A stretch of 64,000 nt of DNA from Povalibacter uvarum (GCF_014202975.1 NZ_JACHHZ010000004.1:1-64000), one strand, 5' to 3'; counted from the stretch's first letter, positions 8,753 through 18,504 are shown. The notes: a model not told the origin generated them from the letters alone. Program-made: numbers and translations.

Positions 8753-9894
8753 AATACTTCGGCCTCATCTGGGCCGGCCTGTGGCGCAAGAAAGCGCGCA
8801 CGATCTTCACGATGCTGTCGATCGTCGTAGCCTTCCTGCTGTTCGGGCTGCTCCAGGGAATCAATCAAGGGTTCAACCAGGCGGTGCAGAATTTGAATCT
8901 CGATCGCCTGTACGTATCGGCCAAGTCCGATATGACGGACGGTCTGCCGATCGCCTATCTGGAGCGGATCAAAGCGGTGCCCGGCGTGCGTGCCGTGTCG
9001 TACTGGTCGTACTTCGGGGGGTACTACCAGAATTCGAACAACGCGCTGCCGGCATTCGCCACCGACGCGGAGCAACTGTTCAAGGTCTATCGCGAGATCA
9101 AGGTCAATCCCGAGTACATCGAGGCGATGCAGCGCACGCGCACCGGCGCGCTCGTCAGTGACCAGCTTGCGAAACAGTACGGCTGGAAGGTCGGTGACCG
9201 CATTCCGGTCGGCACTTCTATCTGGACGAACAAGGAAGGCAGTAATACCTGGTACTTCGACATCGTCGGCACGTTCGACCTGTCGGCGTTCGGCGCGGGC
9301 TTCCCCTCGTTCTACTTGAATCACGCGTACTTCAAGGAAGCGGCGGCGTTCGGCGACGGCGTCGTTCACTACTACCTCGTCGGCCTCGACAAGCCGACGC
9401 TTGCAACGCAGGTGTCCAAGCAGATCGACACGATGTTCGAGAACTCGAGCTACGAGACGCGGACGCAGACCGAGTCGGCGCTGTTCCAGATGCAGATGAA
9501 GCAGATCGGCGACATCAACTTCATCGCGAACGCCATCGTCGGCGCCGTGCTGTTCACGCTGCTGTTCCTGACGGCCAACACGATGATGCAGTCGGTGCGC
9601 GAACGGACGTCCGAGCTTGCCGTGCTGAAGACGCTGGGATTCTCGGACACGAAGGTACTGGCGCTCGTGCTCGTCGAAGCACTTCTGCTCTGCGTTTTCG
9701 CGGCGGCGATGGGGCTGTTCCTCGCGAGCCTGGTGTTCCCGGCACTGAAACCGATCTTCGGCGACTTCAAGATGCCGCTGGTCGTGGTCGGGTTCGGTGC
9801 CGGGATGGCGCTCGTCCTCGCGCTCGTGAGCGGTCTGCCGCCGGCGTGGCGCGCACGACAGCTGAACATCGTAGACGCGCTGGCTGGGCGCTGA
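8749..9894 (+). CDS. ABC exporter permease (FtsX/MacB_PCD domain)
   Basis: A 381-residue type VII ABC permease. It has one transmembrane helix near the N-terminus (about 17-38), a large periplasmic domain (about 40-260) and three C-terminal helices with the FtsX domain (ERTSELAVLKTLGFSD). Its start overlaps the ATPase stop. It probably pairs with the second permease at 9908 as a LolCE-like heterodimer. Confidence 0.88.
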   Translation: MKYFGLIWAGLWRKKARTIFTMLSIVVAFLLFGLLQGINQGFNQAVQNLNLDRLYVSAKSDMTDGLPIAYLERIKAVPGVRAVSYWSYFGGYYQNSNNALPAFATDAEQLFKVYREIKVNPEYIEAMQRTRTGALVSDQLAKQYGWKVGDRIPVGTSIWTNKEGSNTWYFDIVGTFDLSAFGAGFPSFYLNHAYFKEAAAFGDGVVHYYLVGLDKPTLATQVSKQIDTMFENSSYETRTQTESALFQMQMKQIGDINFIANAIVGAVLFTLLFLTANTMMQSVRERTSELAVLKTLGFSDTKVLALVLVEALLLCVFAAAMGLFLASLVFPALKPIFGDFKMPLVVVGFGAGMALVLALVSGLPPAWRARQLNIVDALAGR

Positions 9895-9907
9895 CCGGAG
9901 AACTCGA

Positions 9908-11098
9908 ATGAAAATGTTGCGACAGATCGGTTCGGTCACCGCGATGAACCTCCGGAGCCTCCGCCAGCGGGCGAGCACGTCGCTCGTGATCGTGATTGGT
10001 ATCGCCGGCGTCGTGGCGGTGCTCATTTCGGTGCTGGCGATGTCGACCGGCATGATCAAGACGATGAACAATGCGGGACGGGACGACCGTGCCATCGTGC
10101 TGCGCAACGGATCTGCATCCGACGCTTCCAGTGTGCTCGCCCGCGATGCCGTGCGGTTGATCACGGAGGGTGCCGCAGTGAAGCGTGACGGCGAAGGCAA
10201 GCCGATCGCCTCCCCGGAGAGCATGCGCCGAGTCACGCTGTTCAAGAAGGACGACGGGGCCGAGGTGAACGTTCTCCTGCGCGGTGTCGGCACGCAGTTC
10301 GAGAGAGTCCGTCCCGAACTGAAGATCATCGAAGGGCGGATGTTCGCGCCCGCGGTGAACGAGGTCATCGTCGGCAAGTCGGCCAACGCCCAGTTCAAGG
10401 GGCTGAACGTCGGCGATCAGATCACGACGCGTGGTGCGGTGTGGAAGGTCGTCGGCATATTCTCGAGCGGTGGAGATGTACACGAGTCCGAGATGATGGC
10501 GGATGTCGAGACTGTCAATTCGGCGGAGCGTCGCGGCGGATTCCAGAGCGTGGTTGTGCTGCTCGAATCGCCGGGCGCCTTCGCGCAGTTCAAGGACTCT
10601 CTCACCTCCAATCCGGCGCTTGCCGTCGACGTCCACCGTGAGCGTGACTACTACAAGCAGCAGTCGAAGACGATCAGCCGGATCATCTTCTACATAGCCT
10701 ACGTCGTGGGCGGGATCATGGCGGTCGGTGCGGTCTTCGGCGCGCTGAACACCATGTACTCCGCGGTCAGTGCGCGCGTTCGTGAGATTGCGACGCTGCG
10801 CGCGCTCGGATTCGGTTCGACTGCGATGGTGCTCTCTGTGCTGGTCGAGGCGCTGCTCCTGGCGCTCATCGGCGGTGCGGTCGGCGCGCTGATCGCGTGG
10901 CTGTTCTTCAACGGCCATGTCGTGAGCACTTCGGGCGGCGGCGGGGCCGCGACTCAGCTCGTCTTCGAGTTGACGGTCAGCCCGCAGCTCGTCGCCACCG
11001 GCATCATCTGGGCCTGCCTGATCGGCCTGATTGGTGGACTGTTCCCGGCCATTCGGGCGGCGAGACTTCCTGTTGCGGAAGCATTGCGGGCGGTTTAG
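9908..11098 (+). CDS. ABC exporter permease, second subunit
   Basis: A 396-residue permease with the same plan as its upstream partner: one N-terminal helix (about 25-48), a periplasmic domain and a C-terminal FtsX region (REIATLRALGFGS, last helices about 330-390). The gap to the previous gene is 13 bases. Having two permeases with one ATPase resembles LolCDE or the uncharacterised peptide/lipid exporters annotated as YknZ-like. What it exports cannot be read from the sequence. Confidence 0.88.
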   Translation: MKMLRQIGSVTAMNLRSLRQRASTSLVIVIGIAGVVAVLISVLAMSTGMIKTMNNAGRDDRAIVLRNGSASDASSVLARDAVRLITEGAAVKRDGEGKPIASPESMRRVTLFKKDDGAEVNVLLRGVGTQFERVRPELKIIEGRMFAPAVNEVIVGKSANAQFKGLNVGDQITTRGAVWKVVGIFSSGGDVHESEMMADVETVNSAERRGGFQSVVVLLESPGAFAQFKDSLTSNPALAVDVHRERDYYKQQSKTISRIIFYIAYVVGGIMAVGAVFGALNTMYSAVSARVREIATLRALGFGSTAMVLSVLVEALLLALIGGAVGALIAWLFFNGHVVSTSGGGGAATQLVFELTVSPQLVATGIIWACLIGLIGGLFPAIRAARLPVAEALRAV

Positions 11099-11175
11099 AG
11101 CTTGCGAGCGATGAGCTACGAGCGATGAGCCAGAAGCTTCTCCCAACCCTCTGGCTCACCGCTCGCAGCCGCTTT
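11098..11175. repeat. Family B hairpin repeat (GAGC/ATGAGC type), copy 1
   Basis: The left arm is GAGCGATGAGC units ending in GAGCCAGAAG. The right arm is the complementary CTCTGGCTCACCGCTCGCAG. It begins at the stop of the last ABC permease gene and lies before the LOG gene. Related copies are at 36016-36102 and 59029-59159. Confidence 0.8.
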
Positions 11176-11247
11176 CTTTCCCAAGGCTTGAGAGGCGAGC
11201 CATGAAGGACCAAACTTCACCGCAACACTTCGCCTTCAAGGCTGATC

Positions 11248-12033
11248 ATGCCCGAACCGATTTCTATCGCTCCCAACGCTGCGCAGGTCGATTCGCCTTC
11301 GTACCGTCTCGCAGCGCTCGACAAGGATTTTCTCCTTGGCGATTCCATGCGCGGTGTTCGCTTCCTCCTCGAATACGCCAAGGCGGAAGAAGCGCTGCGG
11401 CGCTGGCAGATCCGTTCGACGATCGTTGTCTTCGGCAGTGCCCGGATCCGCGAAGACGGGCCGGGTCGTCATGCCTTCTGGTACGAGCAGGCACGCCGGT
11501 TCGGACGCATCGCTTCGGAACGCGGCGGCGCATTGCGAGTGGGCGGTGACGCGCGCGACAACGTGATCGCGACCGGGGGCGGTCCCGGCATCATGGAGGC
11601 GGCGAATCGAGGCGCGATCGAGGCAGGTGCACCCTCGATCGGCTTCAACATCACGCTGCCGACGGAGCAGCAACCGAACGCTTACTCCACGCCTGATCTC
11701 ACGTTCCGGTTTCACTACTTCGCGATGCGCAAGATGCATCTTGCGATGCGGGCCAACGCACTCGTCGTGTTGCCGGGCGGCTTCGGCACGCTCGATGAGC
11801 TTTTCGAGATCCTGACGTTGCAGCAGACCGGCAAGGCGCCCCTGATCCCGACCGTGCTCATCGACGAGGACTACTGGCGCTCGGTCATCAAGTTCGAGTC
11901 GCTGATCGAACACGGCATGGTGAACCCGACCGATGCCGATCTCTTCTGTTTCGCCGACGATGCGGAAGAGGCCTGGACCAAGCTTGCCGCCCGCGGTGTC
12001 GGGCGGTGCAAGGAAGAGGGACTTTCACCGTAG
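11248..12033 (+). CDS. LOG family protein (nucleotide 5'-monophosphate phosphoribohydrolase)
   Basis: A 261-residue Rossmann-like protein with the diagnostic PGGFGTLDE motif (about 174-182), preceded by GGGPGIMEAANRGA. Family members remove ribose phosphate from nucleotides, including cytokinin precursors. The bacterial role is often nucleotide turnover rather than hormone synthesis. The N-terminal extension of about 60 residues before the fold matches the longer TIGR00730 subgroup. It lies 26 bases upstream of the helical-repeat gene and may be co-transcribed with it. Confidence 0.88.
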   Translation: MPEPISIAPNAAQVDSPSYRLAALDKDFLLGDSMRGVRFLLEYAKAEEALRRWQIRSTIVVFGSARIREDGPGRHAFWYEQARRFGRIASERGGALRVGGDARDNVIATGGGPGIMEAANRGAIEAGAPSIGFNITLPTEQQPNAYSTPDLTFRFHYFAMRKMHLAMRANALVVLPGGFGTLDELFEILTLQQTGKAPLIPTVLIDEDYWRSVIKFESLIEHGMVNPTDADLFCFADDAEEAWTKLAARGVGRCKEEGLSP

Positions 12034-12059
12034 GGGCCTGCATGACGAGCGGAGCGACG

Positions 12060-13628
12060 ATGACAGGGCGCGGGCTGATCGCAACGCTGCTTGCGATGAC
12101 AGCTCCGTGCGTCGCGGGAATCGAGACGCCGTCGTCCTCGGATCCGGCCGTATGGCGGCACGAAGCCATCGATCGGGCGTTGGCCAGCAGCGAACAGATC
12201 GTGGATCCGTATCGGCGCGCGGAAGTCGAAACGGGCGTGGCGAGAGCGCAAGCCCTGATCGATGAACGAAACGCGGCTGAGAAGACGTTGCGCGCCGCGC
12301 TGAAATCCGCCGAAGGCATCGTCGAGCCCACGTTCCAGGGCTGGGTTCTGAACGAGATCGTTCTTGCACAGATTGCAATGGGCGATCTCGTGGGCGCGCG
12401 AGCGACGGCCGGAGAGATCCGGTCGGAGCGGCCGCAGGGCGCAGCGTTGCTTGCGATCGCGATGACGCAGTTGCGCAGCGACAATCTCGAGGGCGCCATG
12501 AAGACGGCGATGCGGATCGCCGATGACGATGCGGCGGATCAGGTCTGGCGGCAGATCGTCGCCATGCAGGTGTCCCGCGGCGACCTGAAGGCGTCGCGCG
12601 AGACGCTGCGTAGAATCGATGACGATTTCTACGGCGCGCAGGCTGCGGGCGATATTGCAGTGGCCGATGTTCGGGCAGGCGAACTCGTTCGCGCCAAATC
12701 GATGGCTTCTGGCATCCGCAAAGCGCACCGGTCGCAGATCTCGGAGCGGATCGCGATCGCTCAGTTCGATCTGGGCGACAAGGCCGGAGCGCTCGTCACT
12801 GCTTCGGCAATTGATTCACCGATCGATCGGGCGTTGGTGCAGGCGCGTATCGCGACGCGCATGGCGGCTGGCGGGGATGTGGAAGGCGCGAATCGGCTCT
12901 TCGCTTCCGCAACTTCAGTCATGTCGACCGCGAAGGATCGCGACATGCGCCGGGCAATGTCCTGGTCGCATCTTGCGCGCCTGAAGTTCGCTGCGAACGA
13001 CGTCACGGGTGCAAAGGAAGCGCTCGCCTCAGCGCTCTCGGCTGCGGCCGACATGCCTGCTGGTCCGCGTCGGGACGATGCGCACGATGCAGTCGCCCGA
13101 AGCTACGTCCGGATCGGCCTGAGTGGCGATGCCCTCGAGGTCGCATCGAGAATCGATGATCGTGTCACCCAGGCCTTGCTGATCCGCGACGTCGTCGCGT
13201 CGCAAGCAGGATCGGGCGGCGCCAATGCGCTGCTGCAGCACCCTTCGGCGAAAGGGAACTCACTGACGCAGACCGCGGCATTGTTCGGTGTGATCGGTGT
13301 GCAGTTGCTGCGCAAGGATGAGGTCCGGACACAGCCGCAGATCGTGGGCGCGAACATCGGAACCGCGAAGGTATCGGTTCGAGCCATCCCGGACAATCAG
13401 ATCCGCCCCGCGGCGTTCGCTGCACTGGCTGCTGCGCAGGCGACCATCGGCGACACCACGGGGGGCCACGAGACCTTTCAGGAAGCGCTGCACGCAGCTC
13501 AGTCGCTCGGTTCGGCGGAACAGCGCGCGACTGCTTACGTGCGAATCGTCAACGCACTCGATGAGCGGCTTCTGTTCCTTGGGCAGCCGGCGCCGGCCGA
13601 TGTTGCCGGCGCCAGTAACGACTCGTAG
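12060..13628 (+). CDS. Secreted helical-repeat protein, unknown function
   Basis: A 522-residue protein I do not recognise. The start at ATG 12060 has GGAG five bases upstream and gives a signal peptide (about 1-20, ending near CVAG). The mature part is a string of about 35-residue alpha-helical hairpins, with recurring patterns such as LAQIAMGDLVGARATA, AQFDLGDKAGALVTA and ARIATRMAAGGDVEGA. They look like divergent TPR or SEL1-like repeats in which a small helix pair ends in GD-x-x-GA. Such periplasmic solenoids usually bind other proteins. The gene ends five bases from the convergent RND pump gene. Confidence 0.65.
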   Translation: MTGRGLIATLLAMTAPCVAGIETPSSSDPAVWRHEAIDRALASSEQIVDPYRRAEVETGVARAQALIDERNAAEKTLRAALKSAEGIVEPTFQGWVLNEIVLAQIAMGDLVGARATAGEIRSERPQGAALLAIAMTQLRSDNLEGAMKTAMRIADDDAADQVWRQIVAMQVSRGDLKASRETLRRIDDDFYGAQAAGDIAVADVRAGELVRAKSMASGIRKAHRSQISERIAIAQFDLGDKAGALVTASAIDSPIDRALVQARIATRMAAGGDVEGANRLFASATSVMSTAKDRDMRRAMSWSHLARLKFAANDVTGAKEALASALSAAADMPAGPRRDDAHDAVARSYVRIGLSGDALEVASRIDDRVTQALLIRDVVASQAGSGGANALLQHPSAKGNSLTQTAALFGVIGVQLLRKDEVRTQPQIVGANIGTAKVSVRAIPDNQIRPAAFAALAAAQATIGDTTGGHETFQEALHAAQSLGSAEQRATAYVRIVNALDERLLFLGQPAPADVAGASNDS

Positions 13629-13633
13629 TGGAC

Positions 13634-16600
13634 CTAGGGCGCAGGATTTTCCACGGGGGCGACCCCATCGCTCGTGGACTTCCGTTTGCCGAACGCGCGG
13701 CGCAGCCGTTGCTGCAGATCGTCGACGATCGTGAAGATCACCGGCACGACGAACAAGCTCAGCGCTGTCGAGGTCACGAGTCCGCCGATCACCGCGACGC
13801 CCATCGGCGCACGGAAACTCGGATCGCCTGACCAGCCCGTTGCGATCGGCAGCATGCCGGCGCCCATCGCGATCGTCGTCATGATGATGGGTCGTGCCCG
13901 CTTCGAGCAGGCATCGATCAGAGCATCGAATCGCGACAACCCATGTTCGTGCATCGCCATCACCGCGTATTCGACCAGCAGGATCGAGTTCTTCGTGACG
14001 ATGCCCATCAGCATGAGCATGCCGATCAGCGAGGGAATCGACATCTGATAGCCGGTCAGCCACAAGCACAGCAGTGCGCCACCTGCTGAGGGCGGCAGTG
14101 CCGACAGAATCGTGATCGGCTGCAGGAATTCGCGGAAGAGCAGCACGAGCAGCAGGTAGATGCACAGGATGCCCACGACCATGGCCTGGCCGAATCCCAT
14201 GAAGAGCTCGATCATGAATTCGGCTTCGCCTGCCGTCGCCTGGCGCACACCGGCCGGGAGATTCTTGAGCGCCGGCAGTTGTCGCGACTTCGCGAGCATG
14301 TCGCCGAGCGGCTGGCCGTTGAGATCCGCTTCGATAGTGACGTTGCGGCTGCGGTCGTAGCGTGTGATGCGTGCAGGGCCAGCACCGAGGGAAACGTCAG
14401 CGACGCTCATCAGTGGAACGGGACCATTGCGTCCCGGCACCGACAGCAAACGAATGCGTTCGAGGTCACTGCGCGCATCTTCGCGGAGCTGTACGCGGAT
14501 CGGGACCTGGCGGCTCGCAAGATTGAGCTTCGCCAGACTGTTCTCGACGTCGCCGGATGTGGCGATGCGCGTCACTGCGCTCAGTGTCTCGGTCGTGACG
14601 CCAAGCTCGGCGGCGCGATCGGGCAGAGGACGGATGACGATCTCCGGTTTCATCAGGCTCGCGCTGGAGGTGACGTTACCGATGTGGGGCAGCGTTCGCA
14701 GGTCGCGCTCGACAGCCGAGGCTGCGCGCTCGAGCTGCAGAGGATCGTCGCCGGCGAGCGTGATCTGCAGCTTGCTGCCGGTCTGTGCGCCGAAGGAGAT
14801 GCGTACGCCGGGGATGTCGCGCAGCTGGGCGGCTGCCTTTCTCTGGAATTCCTGTTGCGTGATGTCGCGTTCGTCAGCAGGGACGAGCTGAACAGTGAGA
14901 CTCGCTCTGCGCACGTCGCCAACCGAATCGCCGCCGCCGGGTCCCCCGCCGCCGGCCGCAGCGCCGATGATGCTGTAGACGCTCGTTGCTTCCTTCATCT
15001 TCATGACCCGCTCGCGAATCGTTTCGGCGACGCGAGTCGTTTCTTCCAGGGTCGCCCCGGGCGCCAGTTCGACGGCGAGGACTGCGAATCCCACGTCGCC
15101 CGCCGGCGCGAATCCCTTGGGAATGAATGGAATCAGCGCGAAGCAGGCAATCAGGAAGATCGTCGAATACGCGAGCGTCCGACGCCGATGTCCGAGGCAC
15201 CATGCGACGCCGCGCAGGTACAACTGTTTCATCCGGCCGTCTTCGTTGCTCTCGTCGTGCGGCTTCAGCATGTAGGCCGCCATCATCGGCGTCAGCATTC
15301 GCGCAACGACGAGCGAGAAGAGGACTGCGACAGCCGCGGTGAATGCGAACGGACGGAAGAACTCGCCGGGGATGCCGCCCATGAAGGCGACGGGGACGAA
15401 CACCGCGCACAGCGTCAGGGTCGTGGCAACGACTGCCAGGCCGATCTCGATCGCCGCATCCTTCGCTGCCTGCAGCGGCTGCTTGCCCATCCTCAGATGC
15501 CGGACGATGTTTTCGACTTCCACGATCGCATCGTCGACCAGCATGCCGACGACGAGCGAGAGCGCCAGGAGCGTGAGGATGTTGAGCGAGTAGCCGAGGA
15601 GATGCATCGCCCAGAAAGTAGGAATGATTGCCAGCGGCAGGGCAGCCGCCGAGATGACGGTTGCGCGCCAGTCACGCAAGAAGATCCACACGACGATGAC
15701 AGCGAGCAGAGCGCCTTCGAACAGCATCTCCATCGAAGACGTATAGGACTTGCGGATGAAATCCACCGTCGAGCTGACTTCACGGAACTGAACGTTCGGG
15801 TGCGTCTTGCTGAGGTGTGCGACTGCTTCGCGAGTACCGTCCGCTACATCGATCGCACTGGCGCCCCACGCGCGCACGACTTCGAAGCCGATGACGGTCT
15901 TCCCATCGAGCATGGCAAGCTGACGGCGTTCGGCCGCTTGATCGCGCACATCGGCTATCGTGTCGAGCCGAACGGTTCGACCATCGGCGAGCGCAATCGG
16001 CAGCGCGGCGAGTTCTTGCGCGGACGCGAGCGTGCCGGTGGTGCGAACGCTTTGTTCGAGACCGCCCACGCGGCCTTCGCCGCCGGGATATTCGGCCTGG
16101 ATGACGCGCAGCTGACGCGACACGTCGCGCGCCGTGGCGCCAAGTGCCGCCATTCGATCGGGGTCGAGCGAAACACGAATCTCGCGCGAAACGCCACCGA
16201 CGCGCCGCACGCTGCCGACGCCCTTCACGGAAGTCAGTTCACGCATCACGGTGAGATCGACGAACCACGACAGCTCCGTGTCGGTCATGTTCGAGGCCTC
16301 GACGCTGAACGTCACTACTGGACGGCCCGCCGTGGTGACACGGGAAACGATCGGCTCCCGGGCATCGGGCGGCAGGTCAGAGCGGATGCGCGTCACGGCA
16401 TCGCGGATATCGTCGACGGCTTCGCTCAGGCTGCGTTCGAACTGGAAGGACACGATCGTCGTCGACGTGCCTTCGTTCACTGTCGATGAGATGTGCTCGA
16501 TGCCGGTGACGGCGGAGACGGCATCCTCGATCTTTCGCGTGACTTCGGATTCGAGCTGCGAAGGCGGTACGCCCGGATAGGGCACCGTCACGATGACGGC

Positions 16601-16729
16601 GGGCAGTTCGATGTCCGGCTGATCCTGGATACCAAGCTTGGGAAAGCTGAGCAGGCCCGCGGCCGTCAGCGCGACGAACAGGACGATGACGGCGATCGGA
16701 TTGCGGATCGACCAGGTGACGAAGTTCAT
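13634..16729 (-). CDS. RND efflux transporter (AcrB/HAE1 type)
   Basis: A 1031-residue inner-membrane pump with the full RND plan: helix 1 at about 12-30, large periplasmic loops at about 40-330 and 560-860, and twelve helices. The paired aspartates of the proton relay are in GMLVDDAIVEVENI (about 404-417). The sequence resembles the VexF/MexF-like HAE1 group without any truncation. It overlaps its adaptor gene by four bases (ATGA), so both are translated together. No outer-membrane TolC gene is adjacent, so it must use one encoded elsewhere. Confidence 0.93.
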   Translation of the reverse strand: MNFVTWSIRNPIAVIVLFVALTAAGLLSFPKLGIQDQPDIELPAVIVTVPYPGVPPSQLESEVTRKIEDAVSAVTGIEHISSTVNEGTSTTIVSFQFERSLSEAVDDIRDAVTRIRSDLPPDAREPIVSRVTTAGRPVVTFSVEASNMTDTELSWFVDLTVMRELTSVKGVGSVRRVGGVSREIRVSLDPDRMAALGATARDVSRQLRVIQAEYPGGEGRVGGLEQSVRTTGTLASAQELAALPIALADGRTVRLDTIADVRDQAAERRQLAMLDGKTVIGFEVVRAWGASAIDVADGTREAVAHLSKTHPNVQFREVSSTVDFIRKSYTSSMEMLFEGALLAVIVVWIFLRDWRATVISAAALPLAIIPTFWAMHLLGYSLNILTLLALSLVVGMLVDDAIVEVENIVRHLRMGKQPLQAAKDAAIEIGLAVVATTLTLCAVFVPVAFMGGIPGEFFRPFAFTAAVAVLFSLVVARMLTPMMAAYMLKPHDESNEDGRMKQLYLRGVAWCLGHRRRTLAYSTIFLIACFALIPFIPKGFAPAGDVGFAVLAVELAPGATLEETTRVAETIRERVMKMKEATSVYSIIGAAAGGGGPGGGDSVGDVRRASLTVQLVPADERDITQQEFQRKAAAQLRDIPGVRISFGAQTGSKLQITLAGDDPLQLERAASAVERDLRTLPHIGNVTSSASLMKPEIVIRPLPDRAAELGVTTETLSAVTRIATSGDVENSLAKLNLASRQVPIRVQLREDARSDLERIRLLSVPGRNGPVPLMSVADVSLGAGPARITRYDRSRNVTIEADLNGQPLGDMLAKSRQLPALKNLPAGVRQATAGEAEFMIELFMGFGQAMVVGILCIYLLLVLLFREFLQPITILSALPPSAGGALLCLWLTGYQMSIPSLIGMLMLMGIVTKNSILLVEYAVMAMHEHGLSRFDALIDACSKRARPIIMTTIAMGAGMLPIATGWSGDPSFRAPMGVAVIGGLVTSTALSLFVVPVIFTIVDDLQQRLRRAFGKRKSTSDGVAPVENPAP

Positions 16730-17847
16730 GACGGACGTTCCGCGTCGGCCAGCGCGACGTCGACCCGATCGCCGTCCTTGAGGAATCCCGCGCCCTTGTC
16801 GACGACGCGCTCACCGGGATTCACGCCGCTCACGATCTCGATGAGATTGCCGTCGACGATTCCGGTTTCAATACGCCGGCGCTGCACCGTGTGGCCATCG
16901 GCGCCAAGAACGAAGACGTAGCTGTAGCCGTCCTCGATCACCACGCTGGCGACAGGAACCATGTTGCTGTCGCTGTGAGCGAGGACGATTTCCCCTCGCG
17001 CGAACATGCCGGGCCGTGCGCTGCCGACTGGAATGTCGACATATACCAGGCCGGCGCGGGTGGCGCTTTCGATCGTGGGAGCGACAGTGCGCACCTTGCC
17101 CTTGATGATGGCGCCATCGGCAGTGGTGAGATCGACTGCCTGGCCGACTTTGACTTCGCGCATGCGTGACTCTGGAATCTCCGCGCGCCATTCGATCCGG
17201 CCATTACGGACCATGCGCAGCATCTCCGTTCCAGTCTGTGCCACCTGACCGACGGTGACGGTGCGCGACGAGATGACACCGTCATCCGGCGCCGTCACAC
17301 GCGTGTAGCGCAAGCGGAGCTCGGCGGCTTCGAGTTCCGCTTTCGCCACTTCAACGCGGGCACGCGCTGCAATTTCTTCGCTGCGCAGCTTGTCGAGATC
17401 CGAAGCCGAGAGAACCCCCGAACTCGCGAGCGGTTCTGAACGACGCAATGCCGCGGCGGCATTCTCGAGCGTGGCCTGAGCCTGCTGCACGTTCGCCCGC
17501 TTCGAAGTCACATCGGCGGCGAGGAGATCATCGGCGAGCCGCACGAGTTCCTGACCTTTGCGCACGCGATCACCCACATCGATATTCACAGCCGCGACGC
17601 GATAGCCGCCGACCTCGGCGCCGATGATCACGTCCTGCCACGGAAATACCGTGCCGTTCGCCACGATGCTTCGGGCGAGCTTCGCTGTCTCCAGCGTGGT
17701 CGTCGTGACGGTCAGTGCGACCGGAGCGGTTGGCGATGCAGCTTCGCGTGATCCGCAGCCGGCGAGAACGAGGAGGCCGGCGACGGCAAGCGCGCTGCGC
17801 CCGCGACGGACCTGCGGTGAACGTTGCGAGATGTCGGGGAAACTCAT
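16726..17847 (-). CDS. RND periplasmic adaptor (membrane fusion protein)
   Basis: A 373-residue adaptor for the pump encoded downstream. It has a lipoprotein-type signal peptide (GLLVLAGCGS, lipid cysteine at about residue 31), a coiled-coil hairpin (about 110-180), a lipoyl/barrel-sandwich domain (EVGGYRVAAVNIDVGDRVRK) and a beta-barrel. The lipid anchor places it on the periplasmic face of the inner membrane. It is the first gene of the pump operon and is transcribed from the operator region it shares with marR. Confidence 0.92.
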   Translation of the reverse strand: MSFPDISQRSPQVRRGRSALAVAGLLVLAGCGSREAASPTAPVALTVTTTTLETAKLARSIVANGTVFPWQDVIIGAEVGGYRVAAVNIDVGDRVRKGQELVRLADDLLAADVTSKRANVQQAQATLENAAAALRRSEPLASSGVLSASDLDKLRSEEIAARARVEVAKAELEAAELRLRYTRVTAPDDGVISSRTVTVGQVAQTGTEMLRMVRNGRIEWRAEIPESRMREVKVGQAVDLTTADGAIIKGKVRTVAPTIESATRAGLVYVDIPVGSARPGMFARGEIVLAHSDSNMVPVASVVIEDGYSYVFVLGADGHTVQRRRIETGIVDGNLIEIVSGVNPGERVVDKGAGFLKDGDRVDVALADAERPS

Positions 17848-17887
17848 CCTGGGCCTGCGGGGAGTGTGAACGGGTAGCGGCGGGGAA

Positions 17888-17922
17888 TATCAGCTTGCTG
17901 ATATCGTATCAGCAAGCTGATA
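17888..17922. promoter_or_regulatory. Double MarR operator over divergent promoters
   Basis: TATCAGCTTGCTGATA (17888-17903), three bases, then TATCAGCAAGCTGATA (17907-17922). The two halves are exact reverse complements, and each is itself a 7-2-7 palindrome. Their centres are 19 bases apart, close to two helical turns. Matching promoters are embedded symmetrically: TTGCTG (17895-17900) and GATAAT (17919-17924) rightwards, TTGCTG and GATATT leftwards, both with 18-base spacers. A bound regulator would block both. Confidence 0.85.
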
Positions 17923-17936
17923 ATGCGCCACGCGTG

Positions 17937-18494
17937 ATGTCACAACGAAATGCAAAGATCCGTGGATTGAGCCTGGGCGACCTGCCTCCTGAGCGGGCGG
18001 TGCCGTATTTGCTGAGAAGTCTGGGGCATGTCCTGCGACAGGCCCTGGAGGAATCCCTGCGGCGCGAACGGATCGACATGTCGTTCACGCACCTTTCGGT
18101 GCTCTATACGCTCGAATCGGAACCGGGGATCGCGGGCGCGGAAATCGCGCGGCGCTGCTTCGTCACGGCGCAGACGATGAACACGATCCTGCGCCGGCTC
18201 GAGAGCGACGGGGACGTGAAGCGCGAGCCCCACCCGGGAAATTCGCGAGCCGATAGCTGGCACCTGAGTGACGAAGGGCAGCGCAGACTGCAGCGGGCGA
18301 AGGGAGTGGGCGACGCCGTGTGGGCTCGGCTGCTGTCAGCGCTCAAGGCGAGCGAGACCGATCAGCTGCAGTCGCTGCTGCGGAAATGCATTCAGGGATT
18401 CGATGTCGCCGTGACGGAAGGGGCGGCGGCAACTGCTTCGGGACGACGCGGAGCGGCGCGCAAAGCGGCGACCGCAAAACGCAGTCGCCGTTAG
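17937..18494 (+). CDS. MarR family regulator of the RND pump
   Basis: A 185-residue winged-helix repressor with the MarR core from about 25 to 140 (AGAEIARRCFVTAQTMNTIL as recognition region, then the wing with HPGNSRADSW). The ATG at 17937 is only 12 bases after a predicted -10 box, so the mRNA would be nearly leaderless. The C-terminus is a basic tail (GRRGAARKAATAKRSRR). Divergent position and the double operator make it the likely autoregulated repressor of the RND operon. Confidence 0.9.
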   Translation: MSQRNAKIRGLSLGDLPPERAVPYLLRSLGHVLRQALEESLRRERIDMSFTHLSVLYTLESEPGIAGAEIARRCFVTAQTMNTILRRLESDGDVKREPHPGNSRADSWHLSDEGQRRLQRAKGVGDAVWARLLSALKASETDQLQSLLRKCIQGFDVAVTEGAAATASGRRGAARKAATAKRSRR

Positions 18495-18504
18495 AGAGAG
18501 ATGG

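Noticed and set aside
8500-10398. A 632-codon minus-strand frame opposite the ABC exporter genes
   Set aside because: Antisense shadow across three genes that have clear motifs and coupled starts.
8057-11098. Complete MacAB drug pump
   Set aside because: No MacA-like adaptor is adjacent and two separate permeases are encoded, which differs from MacB homodimers.
14279-16489. A 736-codon open frame on the plus strand opposite the RND pump gene
   Set aside because: It is the antisense shadow of a well-supported RND gene in GC-rich DNA, with low-complexity charged sequence and no ribosome site.
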